DNA from: Planctomycetota bacterium
GTDB taxonomy: Bacteria > Planctomycetota > J058 > J103
Assembly (NCBI GenBank): GCA_026004615.1
Contig: BPJM01000002.1
Span: 62,001 to 126,000, forward strand
Reading direction: 5' to 3'
DNA length: 64,000 bases
Positions 27,730-37,736 of this stretch are shown piece by piece (the stretch's first letter is position 1; the number at the start of each line of letters is the position of its first letter). The translations under genes were made by a program, and so were the position numbers. The notes below the pieces were generated by a model that ran no database searches, was not told the origin of the DNA, and saw nothing but the letters and a program-made list of their open reading frames with translations.

Positions 27730-28214
27730 CCCATGTCCTCCGCGACGCTGGCGACGAGCTCGATCGCCTCGGTGCCGGTGGGCGATCGCCACGCCACGCG
27801 CACCACCATCACCAGCACCTTGTAGCTCGCATCGAGGGTGCTCTCCGCGGGGATCCCGTTGAAGTTCAGATCGAGCCCCGGGATGCCGAGCAGCAGCGCG
27901 GCCTGTTGCTCGGACAGCAGGCGCACCGTGCCGGTGCTCTGTCCCGCCGCCGGGGGCTGGAGCCCGGCCACCTCGAAGCTGCGCTCGGTGCGGCCGCCGA
28001 AGCGGGCGAGCACCCCGCGCACCGACAGCGCCTTGTTCGCCTCGACCTCGGCGCGCAGCGCATGGAAGGCGAGCTGGGCGTCGCGCCCGTCGGCGCTGGC
28101 GGCCAGCCCGGCGCGCACCGCGCCGATGGTGCCGACCGAGATGACCGCCAGCAGACCGAGCGTCACCGTGAGTTCCACCATCGTGAAGCCGCGCGCCGGC
28201 GTGCTCCGGTTCAC
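27726..28214 (-). CDS. Prepilin-type N-methylated protein (PilV/GspH-like)
   Basis: This is a 162-aa protein with a class III signal peptide (ARGFTMVELTVTLGLLAV; G-1/F+1 cleavage, E5) followed by an amphipathic N-terminal helix and a small globular part. GTG 28214 overlaps the preceding stop by four bases (GTGA), and its own stop overlaps the next start in the same way. The gene order and size fit a minor pilin or pseudopilin; the subtype is not certain. Confidence 0.8.
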   Translation of the reverse strand: MNRSTPARGFTMVELTVTLGLLAVISVGTIGAVRAGLAASADGRDAQLAFHALRAEVEANKALSVRGVLARFGGRTERSFEVAGLQPPAAGQSTGTVRLLSEQQAALLLGIPGLDLNFNGIPAESTLDASYKVLVMVVRVAWRSPTGTEAIELVASVAEDMG

Positions 28215-29407
28215 CGCACGCCCTCCCGCCAGCTCTGCAGCTCCACGCGGCGGATGTGCGAGGCCGCGCGCCGCGCCAGCTCCAGCGCCTCCTCGCTGCG
28301 CTGGATCTCGACGTAGTCCTCGATCCGCAAGCGGCTCCTGGAGGTGCCCTCGGCGGTCGGCAGCGCCACCAGGGCGCCGCGCAGATGCGATCCTTCCCAC
28401 CACCAGGCGGGGAACCAGCGATACCAGCTCGGCCGCCTGGTCTCGAGCTCGATCTGCCCGCGCCCGCGCACCACGATCAGCCCGTCGTAGTGCAGGTAGC
28501 CATCGTCGTGCACCTCGAGGTCGCCATCCACGATCAGCACCCCGGCGCCGAGCAGCTGGCCCTGCGAGCGGACGGTGAGGTCGCCCTGCACGACGACGAT
28601 GCGGGGGGTGGCGGCGCTGCCGAAGCTGCCGACTTCCCAGTCGCGGATCGTGACGTTGCCCTCCAGCACCTGGTGCGCGCGCTCGGCGAGCGCGCGCACC
28701 GCGTCCTGCATGCGCAGCGCCGTGTAGGGCGAGGAGCCGGCGGCATTCGCGATGCTGGGCGGGCTGCCATCCCCGACCACACGCGGATACTGCGAGGAGG
28801 AGAGCGCGTCGAACAGATCATCGACCGCCGCCTCGTCGCGCACCGCGATCGCCGGCAGCGCCGCGGCGCCGCCGGGCAGGCCGGCGAGCGTCTCGTCGAA
28901 GCCGCTGATCCAGAACTCCCTGCCGCCGAAGCGGGCCCCCACCCCCTCGGCTCCGGGCGCGGCATACAGCGCCACCGCGGCGGAGGGCGGCGGCACCGCC
29001 GGGATCCGGCGCACCGTCAGCACGATGCGGCGGCTGGCATCCGGCCCGCTGGCCTCGGCCTCGACCAGGTGGCTGCCGGCGCTGAGCGGGCGGATGCGCG
29101 CGCTGGCGCGCAGGCGGCTGGCGGTGGTGGTGCCGCTGCCGCCCCCCACTAGCGCGCTCGCGAGGGGAACTTCGACCGCGATCTCGTCGGTGAGCGAGAT
29201 GGTGTCGCTGTGCGCGAAGCGCTGGACCGCGATGGCGGCGACCAGCTCGGCGGCATACAGCGCCCGCTCGCGCGCCAGCTCGGCTCCGACCGCGCGCCGG
29301 CTCGCCGTGGCGACCGTCAGATAGCTCGCCAGCGAGGCGGTCACCATGAGCAGGACCACGACCGTGACGACGAGCGCAACCCCTCGTTCGTCTCCTTTCG
29401 GTCGCAC
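28211..29407 (-). CDS. PilX-like minor pilin assembly protein, first gene of the operon
   Basis: This is a 398-aa protein with a short basic start, then a hydrophobic segment (GVALVVTVVVLLMVTASLAS) without the classical E5, as in PilX-type proteins. The body is strand-rich, with repeated right-handed-helix-like segments near the end (VVVQGDLTVRSQGQLLGAGV, LIVDGDLEVHDDGYLHYDG). ATG 29407 lies about 20 bp after GGGGGAGGACC. It leads a four-gene, fully coupled minus-strand operon ending at 25340. The 299-bp gap to thiC upstream must hold the promoter; no convincing -35/-10 pair was found there. Confidence 0.7.
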   Translation of the reverse strand: MRPKGDERGVALVVTVVVLLMVTASLASYLTVATASRRAVGAELARERALYAAELVAAIAVQRFAHSDTISLTDEIAVEVPLASALVGGGSGTTTASRLRASARIRPLSAGSHLVEAEASGPDASRRIVLTVRRIPAVPPPSAAVALYAAPGAEGVGARFGGREFWISGFDETLAGLPGGAAALPAIAVRDEAAVDDLFDALSSSQYPRVVGDGSPPSIANAAGSSPYTALRMQDAVRALAERAHQVLEGNVTIRDWEVGSFGSAATPRIVVVQGDLTVRSQGQLLGAGVLIVDGDLEVHDDGYLHYDGLIVVRGRGQIELETRRPSWYRWFPAWWWEGSHLRGALVALPTAEGTSRSRLRIEDYVEIQRSEEALELARRAASHIRRVELQSWREGVR

Positions 29408-29706
29408 CCGCTTCGGTCCTCCCCCTCAACCCTACCGCAGAGCTGGAGCCGGCGCCAAGGGATGACTCGATGGTAGCGCGGCCGGAGCCCGGATGCACCG
29501 GTCGGCCCCGGAGCGGCCTGCCCGCGGGCGGTCCGCCCCGCCGGGCACGCGGGAGGAGCTCGGGTGTATGTCCGATCGTAATGAAGGTGTTTGCCTGATC
29601 GCGATCGCGCGGGCCCGCGCCAGGGCGGCGCCGCCCGGCCGCCGGCCGCGGCCGGCCGGGTCGGCCTGCGCGCGGCGGATGTCGGCTGCGCGGCTGCGCC
29701 CGCCCT

Positions 29707-31814
<2,108 letters not shown>

Positions 31815-31820
31815 TCGATC

Positions 31821-31849
31821 ACTCTAGCGCGCTCTGCCGCCGGCGTCAA
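31821..31849 (-). promoter_or_regulatory. Sigma70-type promoter of thiC
   Basis: On the minus strand TTGACG (31849-31844) and TAGAGT (31826-31821) have a 17-bp spacer. The start site about seven bases downstream coincides with the first base of the riboswitch P1 stem. Confidence 0.7.
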
Positions 31850-32695
31850 ACCGCTCTCGCGCGCCTGTAGCAACCCGGCTCTCGCCCCATGGAATGTCCG
31901 CGTGGGGCCGACGGCAGAGGCGTAGACCGCCGGTCCGGAAGGTATGGCAATCTCTGTTCGTATTCGGGATGTGGGCAGTGTGGACAAGCCGCAGGTTTGT
32001 CCAAGGCGGTGTGGGCAGCTCGTCTCCGATCTGTCCATGGCGCCGGCACGAGCCTCACCGTCCACGGATCGACGTTTCCGAGCGACGCCACGAACCGCTT
32101 CTTCACCTTCTCGCGCTCGCGAACGGACTGGTCGAGGTGAAGGTACCGGTACTGACCCTCACCCTTCTTCGGCAGCTGCTCCAGGTTGGTGTGCACGGGG
32201 CCTCCGCCCTCTCGGACAGAACGGAATCCCCTGAGCAAGGCTGTGCCCACGCCGAAGCGTCCCATGGCGCGTCCAAAGCGCAGCGTCGCATCGTTTGCGC
32301 ATCATCTTGGCCCGATGGATACTACGGCGGATCGCCGCCGGCGGCGGCAAAGCCGCTTGGCTTCGGCGCGGAGTCGCCATCGAGGTTTGCGCAGCTTCGG
32401 AAGAGGGGACAGACATCCGAGCTCTCGTGCACCGTGCACGTCGGCTTGTGGAGGGCTGGCCGCCGCCAGGGGGGATCCGCCCGCGGCCGCGCCGGGCGCC
32501 GCAGCGCCTGAAGCTCCAGCACGGTGAGCTGCTCGAGCGGCCGGCCGGGGGGCGGACCCGCTTCGCTCCGCGCTCGCATGGCCGCCTTGCCCCCTCTGCG
32601 GGTTTGCGCGAGCCGGCGCCGAGTCGGATCTTCGATTCCGGAATGCAGTGCGTGGCTCGATCGCACCCAGAAAAGGGATGAAGAGAGGAACCCAC
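31850..32695. other. Gene-poor stretch with a transposase remnant
   Basis: Apart from the IS1634-like N-terminal remnant at 32056-32196 on the minus strand, nothing is recognised in these 850 bases. Open frames on both strands lack ribosome binding sites and family motifs. A Gly/Ala-rich plus-strand frame from 32295 was considered and not accepted. Confidence 0.5.
32056..32196 (-). pseudogene. N-terminal remnant of an IS1634-family transposase
   Basis: The frame reads QYRYLHLDQSVREREKVKKR followed by FVASLGNVD, which resembles the start of IS1634 transposases (a YxxLV-ES-REGGKVRQR-VLASLG pattern). The match is lost after about 45 residues, so only the beginning survives. A C-terminal remnant of the same kind of transposase lies on the other strand at 49510-50153. 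Confidence 0.5.
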
Positions 32696-33280
32696 ATGCG
32701 AGGCAGGCGTTCCACGTGGGGGTCGACCGAGACCGGTCGCGATCGCCCGCTGTGCGTGCGGCCGCGGTTTATCGCGACCATGGTGGCCTTGCGCTATGTT
32801 GGGGCGGTGTTTTTGGGGGGTGCGCTCGGCGGTTTCGGCGGCGTGCTGGTCGCGTTCGCGACCGAGCGGGAGCCGGGCGTTGTGCTTCCGGCTGCGGTGG
32901 CGCTCGGGGCGCTGTTGGTGTGGTTGCTCTTCGTGCTGGGAACGGCGCGCTACTACGCCCGGACGGAGTACCGCCTCTACGACGACCGGATCGAGTACGA
33001 GAAGGGGTTTCTCGGGCGCGAGCACAAGGAGTTGCCGTGGTCGTGGGTGACCGAGTGCACGTTGCGGCAGGGGGTGTTGCAGCAGATGTACGGTGTGGGC
33101 ACAATCGTGCTCGCGACCCCCGCCACGGACCCGACTGACCCGACTGACCCGACTGGCAGTGCTGTGGGTAGCGGCATGAAGATCGTGGACGTGCCCGATC
33201 CCGAGTGGGTCTACGCCCAGGTGCGCGCGCGGGTGCATGCCGCGCGGCAGCCACAGCATGAGGGCCTCGCGCCGGCGTGA
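32696..33280 (+). CDS. Two-helix membrane protein with a bacterial PH (bPH2-like) domain
   Basis: This is a 194-aa protein with two transmembrane helices (around residues 25-50 and 58-85) followed by a bPH2/YdbS-like domain: the polypeptide returns with TEYRLYDDRIEYEKGFLG, then WSWVTECTLRQGVLQQMYGVG, as in that family. A Thr/Pro-Asp insertion (DPT three times, encoded by a 9-bp tandem repeat) interrupts the domain before its last helix. ATG 32696 is chosen because GAGAGGA lies about seven bases upstream; two earlier ATGs (32648, 32678) lack one. Function is unknown. Confidence 0.8.
   Translation: MRGRRSTWGSTETGRDRPLCVRPRFIATMVALRYVGAVFLGGALGGFGGVLVAFATEREPGVVLPAAVALGALLVWLLFVLGTARYYARTEYRLYDDRIEYEKGFLGREHKELPWSWVTECTLRQGVLQQMYGVGTIVLATPATDPTDPTDPTGSAVGSGMKIVDVPDPEWVYAQVRARVHAARQPQHEGLAPA
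33128..33154 (+). repeat. 9-bp tandem repeat in the PH-domain gene
   Basis: The unit GACCCGACT occurs three times in a row, encoding Asp-Pro-Thr repeats. Such an in-frame repeat could vary in copy number without breaking the gene. Confidence 0.8.
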
Positions 33281-33484
33281 GTGCTCGGAGACGGAAGAGC
33301 GGCGCGAGCCCGGGTGACGGGCCACGGCGCGCCTGCAGCCAGTCTCGCACGACCTGCTGCCTTGCTCGACGCGGATCCTCTCGGCGGACGACAACTGGCG
33401 CTGCCGCGAAGCCGGCCTGCTTCACCACCTGCTTCACGGGAAGTTGACGGCGAGCCCGCACAGCATGACGAGCGCCGCACGCTC

Positions 33485-33513
33485 TTGACCCGCCTCGAGC
33501 CGGCCACTATACT
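33485..33513 (+). promoter_or_regulatory. Sigma70-type promoter of tRNA-Pro
   Basis: TTGACC at 33485-33490 and TATACT at 33508-33513 are 17 bp apart. The predicted start is about eight bases before the mature 5' end of the tRNA. Confidence 0.85.
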
Positions 33514-33528
33514 CATGCCTTCCTCGGT

Positions 33529-33607
33529 CGGGGCGTAGCTCAGCTTGGTTTAGAGCGCTGCGTTCGGGACGCAGAGGTCGGTGGTTCAAATCCACTCGCC
33601 CCGACCA
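33529..33607 (+). tRNA. tRNA-Pro (anticodon CGG)
   Basis: Full cloverleaf of 79 bases including an encoded CCA. The acceptor stem CGGGGCG pairs with CGCCCCG followed by ACCA. The D stem is GCTC/GAGC. The anticodon arm CTGCG-TTCGGGA-CGCAG gives anticodon CGG, which reads CCG. The T loop is TTCAAAT. It has its own promoter. The accessory region starts just downstream, which fits tRNA genes as integration targets, although no second copy of its 3' end was seen in the window. Confidence 0.95.
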
Positions 33608-34334
33608 GAGCCTTCGACAACGGGCTCGACAAGGGCAGTGAAGCGCGGGCGCCCTTCGATTGCGCGCTCCCCCACACAGCAGGTCCCCAGGGCGGTATGG
33701 TCGTCGTTGCGCCCGCACGCCGCGGCTGACCGGCTCGTCGCCTGCCAGGCGGCCTTCGACCGCCTCGCATGGCGCTCTTTGGCGACTGCGCTCGATCTGA
33801 CTTGCTCGAGCTTCTCACCACCAGCGCCGGCCGTCGCGGCCGAGGTCGAGCGCAGCGCAACGGCCGGCACGCCGGCGCTCAGCGAACGCTCGGCGCCGCG
33901 AACGGGAAGAGAATCCTCTTTTGGCTGCGGAACGCTGCTGCGCCGGAAGGCGCCAGTCGGCCAGAGCGGCAGGCCGATCCGCGCTGCGGTACGACGGCGA
34001 TCCTCGCGCACCGGCGAAAAGCGCCCCGCAGAGGGAGGCACAAGCTCTGCAGCGCCAGGTTGATCCCCATGAACCCGCGCCCTACGATGCGCCTCGCTGT
34101 CGAGCTGCTTCCGCCTCCGGGGGCGGAACCTGGCAGGCCACGTCCTGCACGGTCACCGCGATCCGGAGGGTGCCGAATGCGCGATGCGGACCGCGCACGC
34201 ACTCCGCTCGCGGGTTGCGGAGACGAAGCTCCGCACCCGCAGGTGGTTGGAGTCGGGGCGATTCCGACGAATCGGCTCCGGACGGTGCCCGGAGAAACGA
34301 AAGAGACAGACGTGCCCAGGACCGGGGGCAGGCA
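33608..34334. other. Gene-poor stretch after tRNA-Pro
   Basis: No gene is recognised. Frames are open on both strands because of base composition, but none has a ribosome binding site or known motif. The stretch separates the tRNA from the truncated sensor kinase. Confidence 0.5.
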
Positions 34335-34745
34335 GTGAGCGCGAAACAGGTGCCGAGGGGCACGACCACGCCGGCCGACAACCCTGCCGCACACCGCGAG
34401 CACCCCGAGCAGCTCGGAGCCGTGCGCACGCCCTCCGAACTCGAGTGGCTCGTGCGCCTGCGCTGGATCGCGATCGGAACGGCAGCGGCCGCGTGGATGG
34501 TGGCGAGCCGGCTCGGTCTGGTCGTGTTTGGCCCCGCCCCCCTCGCCGTTCTCGGCCTTCTGGCGCTCGCCAACCTGCGGTCCGGCCGGGTGGCACGCCG
34601 TGACGAAGACGACGGCCCGGCGCGAAATCGACTCCTCGTCGCCCAGATCGCGGCCGACTACAGCGCGCTGATCGCGCTGCTGCACCTGTCGGGCGGGGCC
34701 GAGAACCCGCTGGCAGCTCTGCTGGTGGTGCATGGGCTGCTGGAA
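34335..34745 (+). pseudogene. Truncated RegB/PrrB-type sensor histidine kinase (membrane part only)
   Basis: From GTG 34335 the frame reads a cytoplasmic lead (LEWLVRLRWIAIG), then hydrophobic helices and ALIALLHLSGGAENPLAALL, the hallmark of the RegB/PrrB/ActS redox-sensor membrane domain. The match stops abruptly at about HGLLE (34745); beyond it the frame only runs antisense to the next gene. The histidine, dimerisation and ATPase parts are absent, so this is a 5' fragment. It is probably the chromosomal side of a junction with inserted DNA. The rest of the kinase and its response regulator are not in the window. Confidence 0.75.
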
Positions 34746-34751
34746 GGTCCG

Positions 34752-35018
34752 TCAGACGGTGCTGTGTCGGAGGAAGACGTAGACGTCCTCGACGTGGTAG
34801 CGCACGACGTTGCCCTTCTTGAAGCAGCGCAGTCCGTCGCGGCGCCAGCGCAGCAGGGTGAAGCGCGAGACACCGAACAGCGCCTCGAGCTCCTGCTGGG
34901 TGAAGGGGCGGGTGCGGCCGCCGAAGTAGGCCACCGCCTCGTCGCGCACAGACGCCGGGCCTGGGGCGGGCCGGTGCGACCGTGCTGCGCGATCACGCTC
35001 GTCGTTGTGCAGGATCAC
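34752..35018 (-). CDS. Small helix-turn-helix (excisionase/MerR-type) DNA-binding protein
   Basis: This is an 88-aa protein whose core FTQQELEALFGVSRFTLLRW followed by RDGLRCFKKGNVVRYHVEDV is a typical HTH_17/excisionase fold with the recognition helix at residues of about 50-58. GTG 35018 has GAGGAG about eight bases upstream. Its 3' end lies six bases from the end of the broken sensor-kinase match, so it may mark the first gene of inserted DNA. A regulator or excisionase is possible; no integrase is nearby. Confidence 0.75.
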   Translation of the reverse strand: MILHNDERDRAARSHRPAPGPASVRDEAVAYFGGRTRPFTQQELEALFGVSRFTLLRWRRDGLRCFKKGNVVRYHVEDVYVFLRHSTV

Positions 35019-35203
35019 ACGCGATCTCCTCGAACCGAGGACACCGAGCCTGTTCGACCTCAACCTAGGCCGGGGCGGGGTCCTCTTTCTGCTCGCACGC
35101 ATCGCACGCATCGCAGCGCGGGTGGCGGGGCCGCCGTGCGAGGGAGGCGGGGGCGCGGAGGCGGGTCGCCGCGGGCCCTTCGTTGCGAGCCGGAGCCGCT
35201 TCG

Positions 35204-36010
35204 ATGACGGAGCCGGGGGTACAGGGGTGGCCGCTCGAGGAGGATCTGGTTCTCGAGCAGTCGCTCGACGAGGCGGTGCAGGCGGTGGTCGCGGTGGGCA
35301 GGGAGGCTGGCGACGCAAAGTTGCGGGTCGGGGCGATCGCGCGCCTGCAGGTGCTGTGTGCGTGGCTCGGCTACATGCACGGGCAGTGCCTTCTCGAGGC
35401 CGAGGACTGGGAGGTGCGTCACGGGGTGCGGAGCGTGCGCGGCGGCCCGGCGCACGACGAGCGGTTTCTGCGGGTGCGCTGGGTGGAGGAGCTCGTGTTG
35501 CGTCGGATCGCGCCGCTGGAGTTCGAGGACGCGCTGGTGCGGGACCTGCTCGTGCAGGCGCTCGAGGGGCTCGAGGCGGACGGGGCGGTGGAGCTGTGGC
35601 GCGGGGGCGAGGAGGGCGCGCTCGAGTTTCGGGCTACGGCGCGCTGTGTGGCCGAGGCGCGGCGGCCGCTCGAGACGCGCGAGGCGCGTGGTGGAGGGGA
35701 GCCTGCGGCGGGGGGTGCTCGGGGTGAGGCGGGGGGTTCTCGAGGTGAGGCGGGGGGCGGGCTGAACGCGCGGGAGCGCGCGGTGTTGGCACTTCTGCGT
35801 TCGCATGCGGGGCAGTTCGTGCCGCCGCCGGTGATCGAGCGGACCCATGGGACGAGGACGCGCGCGCCGGAGATCATCCGGCGGATTCGGCAAAAGCGGC
35901 CGGATCTGCGGATCGAATCGGCGACCGAGGCGCGGCTGGGGCGGGAGGACGCGACGGCGGAGGACGCGATCGGCTACCGCCTATGGTGCGATCCCGGCGA
36001 GGGCGAGTGA
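35204..36010 (+). CDS. Hypothetical protein with a C-terminal winged-helix domain
   Basis: This is a 268-aa protein. The N-terminal 150 residues are acidic and helical and unrecognised. A Gly/Ala/Glu repeat linker (GGARGEAGGSRGEAGGG) follows at about 180-195. The last ~70 residues look like a PhoB/OmpR-type winged helix (LNARERAVLALLRSHAGQFV, then PEIIRRIRQKRPDL). There is no receiver domain. ATG 35204 lacks a clear ribosome binding site. Its end overlaps the convergent HTH gene by 37 bp. Together with its neighbours it looks like a plasmid- or island-type control module. Confidence 0.65.
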   Translation: MTEPGVQGWPLEEDLVLEQSLDEAVQAVVAVGREAGDAKLRVGAIARLQVLCAWLGYMHGQCLLEAEDWEVRHGVRSVRGGPAHDERFLRVRWVEELVLRRIAPLEFEDALVRDLLVQALEGLEADGAVELWRGGEEGALEFRATARCVAEARRPLETREARGGGEPAAGGARGEAGGSRGEAGGGLNARERAVLALLRSHAGQFVPPPVIERTHGTRTRAPEIIRRIRQKRPDLRIESATEARLGREDATAEDAIGYRLWCDPGEGE

Positions 36011-36348
36011 GGCGAGGCGGCGGCTGCGCGGCGGAGGGCGGCGAGCGCGACGAAGCGGCGTCCGCCGGCGGAGATGTGTGCGTGGAGGCGACCGGCCTCG
36101 ATCCAGCGGCGCAGTGTCTTGCGGCAACGGCCGATGCGTCTGGCGGCGGCGCCGATCTGCAGCAGCGGCGCCTCGAGCAGTGTCTCGCGATCGACGTGGG
36201 TGACGCCGTCGTGCCGCACGGCTGGCAGTCGTCCGGCCGCGATGGCGTTGTAGAGGGTACGTGGGGTGAGGCCGACGATCCGGGCGGCGGCCTCGACGGT
36301 GACATGGTGGGGTGGAGGGCGCCAGCGCAGCACGGGTGAACTCTCCAT
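35974..36348 (-). CDS. Protein with two tandem excisionase-type HTH motifs
   Basis: This is a 124-aa protein built from two similar HTH_17-like units: VTVEAAARIVGLTPRTLYNA with GRLPAVRHDG, then LQIGAAARRIGRCRKTLRRW with GRLHAHISAGGRRF. A tandem arrangement suggests binding to repeated or paired sites, and a three-copy repeat array begins four bases upstream of its ATG. The ATG at 36348 is preferred over a TTG at 36360. Autoregulation through the array is a reasonable inference. Confidence 0.75.
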   Translation of the reverse strand: MESSPVLRWRPPPHHVTVEAAARIVGLTPRTLYNAIAAGRLPAVRHDGVTHVDRETLLEAPLLQIGAAARRIGRCRKTLRRWIEAGRLHAHISAGGRRFVALAALRRAAAASPHSPSPGSHHRR

Positions 36349-36351
36349 GGC

Positions 36352-36437
36352 GTCCGACAACTTTCACCGTCCAGCCTACGCCGATGTCCCACAACTTTCA
36401 CCCCGATGCCGCGCCCCGATGTTCCACAGCTTTCCAC
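36352..36437. repeat. Three direct repeats at 34-35 bp spacing (operator or iteron array)
   Basis: Unit 1 at 36352-36368 and unit 2 at 36386-36402 differ at one of 17 bases (GTCCSACAACTTTCACC). Unit 3 at 36421-36437 matches unit 2 at 13 of 17. The spacing is regular, close to 3.3 helical turns. Unit 3 also contains TTCCACA and TTTCCACAA, loosely like DnaA boxes. The array lies immediately upstream of the tandem-HTH gene, which is its likeliest binder. Confidence 0.7.
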
Positions 36438-37370
36438 AAGCCCGACCAGAACGACAACGACACGCACCGTGACGCCACGACCCCCCGGGGCCCCGGCGCC
36501 CGGCCCCCGCGCCGCCCTCCGGCGTGAGGAGACCGCCCGCGACGAAACGCGAAGCCGGCATGCCCCCCGCAACACGTGCGCGAGCGACGCGGGAACCCGC
36601 AACGATCCGAGGCGCGGAGCATCCTGTTGCTCCAGCCGGCCGGGAAAGGGGAAGCAGCCATCGACGTCGCCGTTGCCGCAAGCCGTCCCAACCGTCGCCG
36701 CATCAGTCGTCACACCGGTCGGCCCAACTCGGCCAGGACGACGCGGTGACTGCGCCCCGGGGGCACTTCGGCGATCGACACGGCCCCCGACTCCATCAGC
36801 AGTTGACGTTTCCGTACAGGTGTGAGCATGCGCCCCCGTTCCATAACTCAAAAGCGAAGGACGTTGCGGGGTCTGTGCAACACGCCCCGCCCTCCCCCGA
36901 CCAACTTACCCGCAACGCGCGGTCGAGTACCTCGTCTCCCTCGAGGCGGTGATGGAAGCGCTTCCGGCCTGAAGGACGCCGCGACACACAAAAGGTGAGC
37001 TAGCCATACACACCGTCTTCCAGCCGCTGGTGGCCGTCGCTGGCGAATAGAGACCGAGTCCGAACCTCCGCCGGAAGGCAGAAACACAAGCCGACACAAG
37101 GGCGCCTTCGAGCCAAGCAACGACGACACCCCCGAACGCAACACGAATCGCGAAGCAGAGCGAACTCGTCGATCCATGCGGAAAAACAATTCCGCGAAAA
37201 GGAAGAACTATTCCGCCAGAACCATCTCTGGAGAAATGAAGAAAACACGCAACATGTTGCCTCCAAGAGAAATGCGCCACCGCGAAGCACACCCCCTCCA
37301 ACCGGCCCAGCCTTCGCTCTTCTCCCCCCCGAAGCAACAGCTTCGCTAGACTCAACGGCAGGAGGCGAAC
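36438..37370. other. Gene-free stretch upstream of operon A, with hairpins
   Basis: No gene is recognised. From about 37080 the sequence turns A-rich. GCGGAA/TTCCGC form a hairpin at 37178-37195, and ATTCCGC recurs 21 bp later at 37210-37216. CGAAGC/GCTTCG form another hairpin at 37330-37345, next to a possible -10 (TAGACT, 37347-37352). These are candidate control sites for the operon that starts at 37371. Confidence 0.45.
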
Positions 37371-37736
37371 ATGCGTCAGAGGAACGGGAGAGGCGAGGCG
37401 GCCGACAACGGGCTGACCAGGCACGCGGCCGTGCGGATGGCGCAACGCGGCATATCTAGGCGGGGGGTGGAATTGGCTCTCGATTTCGGGCGGGAGCGTT
37501 TCGTGCGCGGAGCGCGGATTTTCGTCATCGGGCGGCGCGAGATCGAGCGTGCGCGGCGTTGCGGCGTCGACCTCGCCGACCTCGAAGGCCTTCACGTGGT
37601 CGTAAGCCACGACGGCCATATCCTGACGACCTACCGAAACCGTGACCTGCGAGGCCTTCGCCCCAAACGCCCGCACGGCGGTAGCCGGAGCAGACGCAAG
37701 GGAAGGCGATGGCATGGTGTGGGGGGATTCGCCTGA
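37371..37736 (+). CDS. DUF4258 protein, first gene of operon A
   Basis: This is a 121-aa DUF4258-family protein: TRHAAVRMAQRGISRRGVE near residue 16, a central strand RIFVIGRRE, and the closing HVVVSHDGHILTTYRNRDL. The tail is very basic. Members of this family occur in mobile and defence contexts and some are thought to be toxin-like, but no activity is established for them here. A strong AGGAGG lies five bases before ATG 37371. The stop overlaps the next start (TGATG), so it is translationally coupled to the helicase. Confidence 0.8.
   Translation: MRQRNGRGEAADNGLTRHAAVRMAQRGISRRGVELALDFGRERFVRGARIFVIGRREIERARRCGVDLADLEGLHVVVSHDGHILTTYRNRDLRGLRPKRPHGGSRSRRKGRRWHGVGGFA

Noticed and set aside
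33769..34338. Possible gene between tRNA-Pro and the RegB-like fragment
   Set aside because: It has no ribosome binding site, an Arg/Pro-rich composition like non-coding GC-rich sequence, and no recognisable domain.
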